DNA from: Nitrosotalea sp.
GTDB taxonomy: Archaea; Thermoproteota; Nitrososphaeria; Nitrososphaerales; Nitrosopumilaceae
Direction: 5' to 3'
Assembly: GCA_022545805.1 (NCBI GenBank)
Contig: JAKEIJ010000149.1
Coordinates: forward strand, 1-7,056
DNA: 7,056 nt
Every line of letters begins with the position of its first letter. The first letter of the stretch is position 1. The position numbers were made by a program, and so were the translations under genes. The notes under the pieces are model-generated. The model saw only the letters and a list, made by a program, of their open reading frames with translations. It did not search any database and was not told where the DNA came from. Shown piece after piece: positions 5,051 to 7,056 of this stretch.

Positions 5051-6493
5051 CTAATAGCTTCTTGCAAAAATTGCATGAATCTTGGTTTGATTCTTGCATA
5101 CAATGCATTTAGAATCTTGTGTCTCTGCATCAAATGGAATTACTCTGATATCTGCACCTGTTGATTCTTTGATAACTTCTTCACATTTTGTCTGTCCGCA
5201 CCATGGGGAATTAAGAAACGCACCTTTTTCCATCTCTGTCTTGAATTCGTCGAAATCTGTCACCTCTTTGGTCTTTTCTTTTAAAAGGTTCTTGGCATTC
5301 TCAAAGAGATTTTGTTGAATCTCTTCTAGCATTGCAAGAATTCCACTCTCTGTGTTTTCAAATGCAAGATCAGTTTTTTTGAGATTGTCTCTTCTGACAA
5401 GAACCATCTTTCCTTTTGCAATATCTTTTGGCCCTATCTCAACTCTCAATGGGACACCCTTCATCTCCCAATCATGAAACTTGTATCCTGGAGTAACCTC
5501 GTCTCTTACGTCCATGTGTATACGAAGATTGTGTTTTACCAATGTCTGTTTTATCTCTGAGGCCTTGTTGAGTACAAGTTCCATGTCTTCTGGAGAATAG
5601 TAAATCGGAACCATGACTACTTGAATTGGTGCGACTCGTGGAGGTAGCACAAGTCCCTTGTCATCACCGTGGATCATGATTAGCGCACCTATTAGACGCC
5701 ATGATACTCCCCATGATGTCTGCCATGCAAAGGTCTCTACGTTTTGTTTGTCAAGGAATTTTACATCAAATGGTTTTGAAAAGTTTTGACCCAAAAAGTG
5801 TGATGTTCCCATCTGGAGTGCCTTGCCGTCTGGCATGATTGACTCCATCGTTGTAGTATAAACTGCTCCAACAAACTTTTCCTTCTCACTTTTTTTACCT
5901 GTGATTACAGGAATTGCAAGTTCTTCTTCCACTGTTTTTTTATACATTTCAAGTATTGTCATGACTTCAGCTTCTGCTTCCTCTTTTGTTGTATGTACCG
6001 TATGGCCCTCTTGCCAGAGAAATTCAGAGGTTCTCAAAAATGGCTTGGTTGCCTTTATCTCTGCCCTTAATGCAGTGTTCCAAAAATTAATCTTTAGTGG
6101 CAGGTCTCTCCAACTCTTTATCCACTTTGAATACATTGAATACGCAAGTGCTTCTGAGGTGGGCCTCAATGCAAGCTTGTCGCCAATCTCGGTTTCACCA
6201 GAATGTGTGACCCAAAAGACTTCGGGAGTAAAACCCGCAAAGTGATCTGATTCTTTACTTAACAAAGACTCTGGTATCAAAACAGGAAGAAAGCCATTCT
6301 CATGTCCTGTAGCTTTTAATTTTTGGTCAAGTGAGGATTTTAGAGATTCCCAAATTGAATATCCATATGGTCTGAGTACAATTAGGCCTTTTACTGGTGC
6401 ATAATCTGCAAGTTGTGCCTTTAGTACTATCTGAGTATACCATTCACTAAAATTTTCATTTTTTTTAACTGTAATTCCTATCTCTTTGCTCAA
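5051..6493 (-). CDS. proS: Prolyl-tRNA synthetase, archaeal/eukaryal type
   Basis: This class II synthetase charges tRNA-Pro with proline in the cytoplasm. The catalytic core shows motif 1 around residues 36-75 (GLIVLRPYG to LPVLIPES), the LRPTSEA element at 109-115, motif 2 from Arg143 to the FLRTSEFLWQEGHT segment (152-165), and a motif 3 region at 275-289 ending in Arg286. The anticodon-binding domain covers about 290-400. The C-terminal domain specific to this type has four Cys (432, 437, 463, 466) that would bind zinc, and the chain ends in a Tyr (ARSY), a hallmark of the archaeal form. The 480-residue length is normal. The start is TTG at 6493: an in-frame TAA lies only 15 nt upstream and no ATG occurs before the catalytic domain. 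It follows the 94-residue Cys4 gene by 43 nt, with no TATA at the right distance, so it is probably transcribed from that gene's promoter. Confidence 0.97.
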   Translation of the reverse strand: MSKEIGITVKKNENFSEWYTQIVLKAQLADYAPVKGLIVLRPYGYSIWESLKSSLDQKLKATGHENGFLPVLIPESLLSKESDHFAGFTPEVFWVTHSGETEIGDKLALRPTSEALAYSMYSKWIKSWRDLPLKINFWNTALRAEIKATKPFLRTSEFLWQEGHTVHTTKEEAEAEVMTILEMYKKTVEEELAIPVITGKKSEKEKFVGAVYTTTMESIMPDGKALQMGTSHFLGQNFSKPFDVKFLDKQNVETFAWQTSWGVSWRLIGALIMIHGDDKGLVLPPRVAPIQVVMVPIYYSPEDMELVLNKASEIKQTLVKHNLRIHMDVRDEVTPGYKFHDWEMKGVPLRVEIGPKDIAKGKMVLVRRDNLKKTDLAFENTESGILAMLEEIQQNLFENAKNLLKEKTKEVTDFDEFKTEMEKGAFLNSPWCGQTKCEEVIKESTGADIRVIPFDAETQDSKCIVCKNQTKIHAIFARSY

Positions 6494-6536
6494 TTCCAGT
6501 CTTTCTTATACTTGCACTAATGAGCTTTCTGGTTTT

Positions 6537-6821
6537 CTAGAGTGGATCGCCTTTACAGAGTACTTTGCCTGAGACTCTGCTTTGGAAATTAGAACATACG
6601 AAACACTGGATAAACGGAAGTTCATTTTTCAAAACAGGACAGTCAACTGCTTCTTCTTTCATACGCTTGAGCATCTTTGGGCTCACACCTTTGAGTTTGA
6701 GCTTTCCCTTGTCGTCCATCATGCCTGAAGCTTTGAGCTCTTCTTTGGTTCCATCTGACAATTTGATGGCCTTTGCAACAACTTTTACTGGGACTTCATA
6801 TTTGTGTGGAAGCTCATCCAT
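6537..6821 (-). CDS. Conserved-looking 94-residue four-cysteine protein upstream of proS
   Basis: I do not recognise the family. The protein is small, basic and soluble. Residues 10-23 look like a beta strand or helix (VPVKVVAKAIKL). A Lys-rich stretch at 25-57 includes KGKLKLKGVSPKMLKRMKEE. The C-terminal third holds four Cys at 61, 73, 76 and 89 (C-x11-C-x2-C-x12-C) around LPFIQCFVC, consistent with a zinc ribbon-like or 4Fe-4S site. It starts at ATG 6821 with a TATA box centred about 27 nt upstream, so the message is probably leaderless. It is the first gene of a pair with proS, 43 nt apart, which suggests a role linked to translation or RNA, but this is only context. The Cys pattern, the promoter and the lack of a convincing opposing gene make it a real gene. 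Confidence 0.8.
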   Translation of the reverse strand: MDELPHKYEVPVKVVAKAIKLSDGTKEELKASGMMDDKGKLKLKGVSPKMLKRMKEEAVDCPVLKNELPFIQCFVCSNFQSRVSGKVLCKGDPL

Positions 6822-6843
6822 GTTCTACAACTTGGAAAGCTTG

Positions 6844-6852
6844 AATATATTA
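6844..6852 (-). promoter_or_regulatory. TATA box for the Cys4 gene-proS unit
   Basis: Read leftward the sequence is TAATATATT, centred about 27 nt before the ATG at 6821, as expected for a leaderless archaeal message. It is the only good TATA candidate ahead of the two-gene unit. Confidence 0.6.
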
Positions 6853-6882
6853 CTAGTGGTGAAAAGATCAGAGAATCGCTTA

Positions 6883-6897
6883 AGATTAATATAATCT
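6883..6897 (+). promoter_or_regulatory. TATA box within a 15-bp palindrome, promoter of the HAD phosphatase gene
   Basis: TTAATATAA (6886-6894) is centred about 33 nt before the ATG at 6923, predicting a leader of roughly 6-8 nt. The TATA element is embedded in a perfect inverted repeat, AGATTA-ATA-TAATCT. The symmetry could be an operator over the promoter or a by-product of AT-rich sequence. Confidence 0.5.
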
Positions 6898-6922
6898 GAT
6901 TTGTGGTTGAAAGAAGAAATCG

Positions 6923-7056
6923 ATGCTAGCAATCTTTGATGTTGAGGGCGTATTACTTGACGCAGAATTTCTTCCAATACTTGCCGAAAAAATTAACAAA
7001 CAAGATGAGATCTGGGCCATAACAAGACAAGGAATTGAAGGCAAAATAAATTGGGA
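6923..7056 (+). CDS. serB: HAD-IB phosphatase, SerB/ThrH-like phosphoserine phosphatase, 3'-truncated
   Basis: Only the first 44 codons are present. The start AIFDVEGVLLDAEFLPILAE carries HAD motif I with nucleophile Asp6. ITRQGIEGKINW at 33-44 matches the cap-entry region of phosphoserine phosphatases, usually of the form ITxxAMxGxIxF. The likely reaction is dephosphorylation of phosphoserine, the last step of serine synthesis. The second acidic residue of motif I is Glu8 rather than Asp, a DxEGVL form also found in ThrH (phosphoserine:homoserine phosphotransferase), so the exact activity is uncertain. The ATG at 6923 is the first start after an in-frame TGA at 6908-6910 and fits the promoter upstream. 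It is divergent from the Cys4 gene across about 100 nt. Family assignment is good, specific function moderate. Confidence 0.8.
   Translation, partial: MLAIFDVEGVLLDAEFLPILAEKINKQDEIWAITRQGIEGKINW

Noticed and set aside
5901..6245. 114-codon frame antisense to proS
   Set aside because: It lies wholly opposite the prolyl-tRNA synthetase catalytic core, has no domain features and has no promoter in the right place.
6565..6894. 109-codon frame opposite the Cys4 gene
   Set aside because: The - strand gene has a well-spaced TATA box, an ATG start and a structured Cys pattern. The + strand frame is Ser/Leu-rich low-complexity sequence running through the divergent promoter region.
1..7056. tRNA genes, CRISPR arrays, insertion sequences, integration sites or defence systems
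   Set aside because: No cloverleaf-like sequence, regularly spaced repeats, transposase motifs or terminal inverted repeats were seen on either strand; the only tandem repeat is the coding collagen-like tract.

Overview
The window is AT-rich chromosomal DNA, almost certainly from an archaeon and most likely from a Nitrososphaerota (Thaumarchaeota) lineage such as the ammonia-oxidising Nitrosopumilales. The evidence is an archaeal/eukaryal-type prolyl-tRNA synthetase ending in Tyr with a Cys4 C-terminal domain, a family 4 uracil-DNA glycosylase, a cupredoxin-fold secreted protein, a small winged-helix regulator, TTG and GTG starts, and TATA boxes centred about 26-27 nt before start codons, as expected for leaderless archaeal transcripts. 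The lineage is inferred from protein character, not from a database search. No tRNA, rRNA, CRISPR array, transposase or phage gene was seen, and no stretch over 300 bases lacks a gene.

Positions 1-2387 (+ strand) hold a tight three-gene cluster. It consists of the 3' part of a TldD-type metalloprotease, a family 4 uracil-DNA glycosylase starting 1 nt after it, and an AAG/MPG-type 3-methyladenine glycosylase that overlaps the UDG by 4 nt (ATGA). The two glycosylases form a translationally linked base-excision-repair pair.

Positions 2390-4992 look like a cell-envelope block. A membrane-anchored HtrA/DegP-type serine protease on the - strand carries a short collagen-like Gly-X-Y linker between its anchor and protease domain. 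It is divergent from a membrane-anchored cupredoxin-like protein that seems to have lost copper ligands, followed by a two-TM coiled-coil small protein. That last gene converges on a winged-helix regulator with which it shares a CTAG double stop. The htrA/cupredoxin intergenic region contains two short inverted repeats, one directly against the TATA box, and another inverted repeat with the same GTAAT/ATTAC half-site lies upstream of the regulator.

Positions 5051-7056 hold prolyl-tRNA synthetase (- strand) behind a 94-residue four-cysteine protein of unknown function. A divergent promoter region separates that pair from the start of an HAD-IB phosphoserine phosphatase-like gene cut by the window end.

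Most of the window is ordinary core genome. The best leads are the cupredoxin with altered ligands, the collagen-like HtrA linker with its 18-bp tandem repeat, the shared palindromic half-sites, and the unassigned Cys4 protein upstream of proS.
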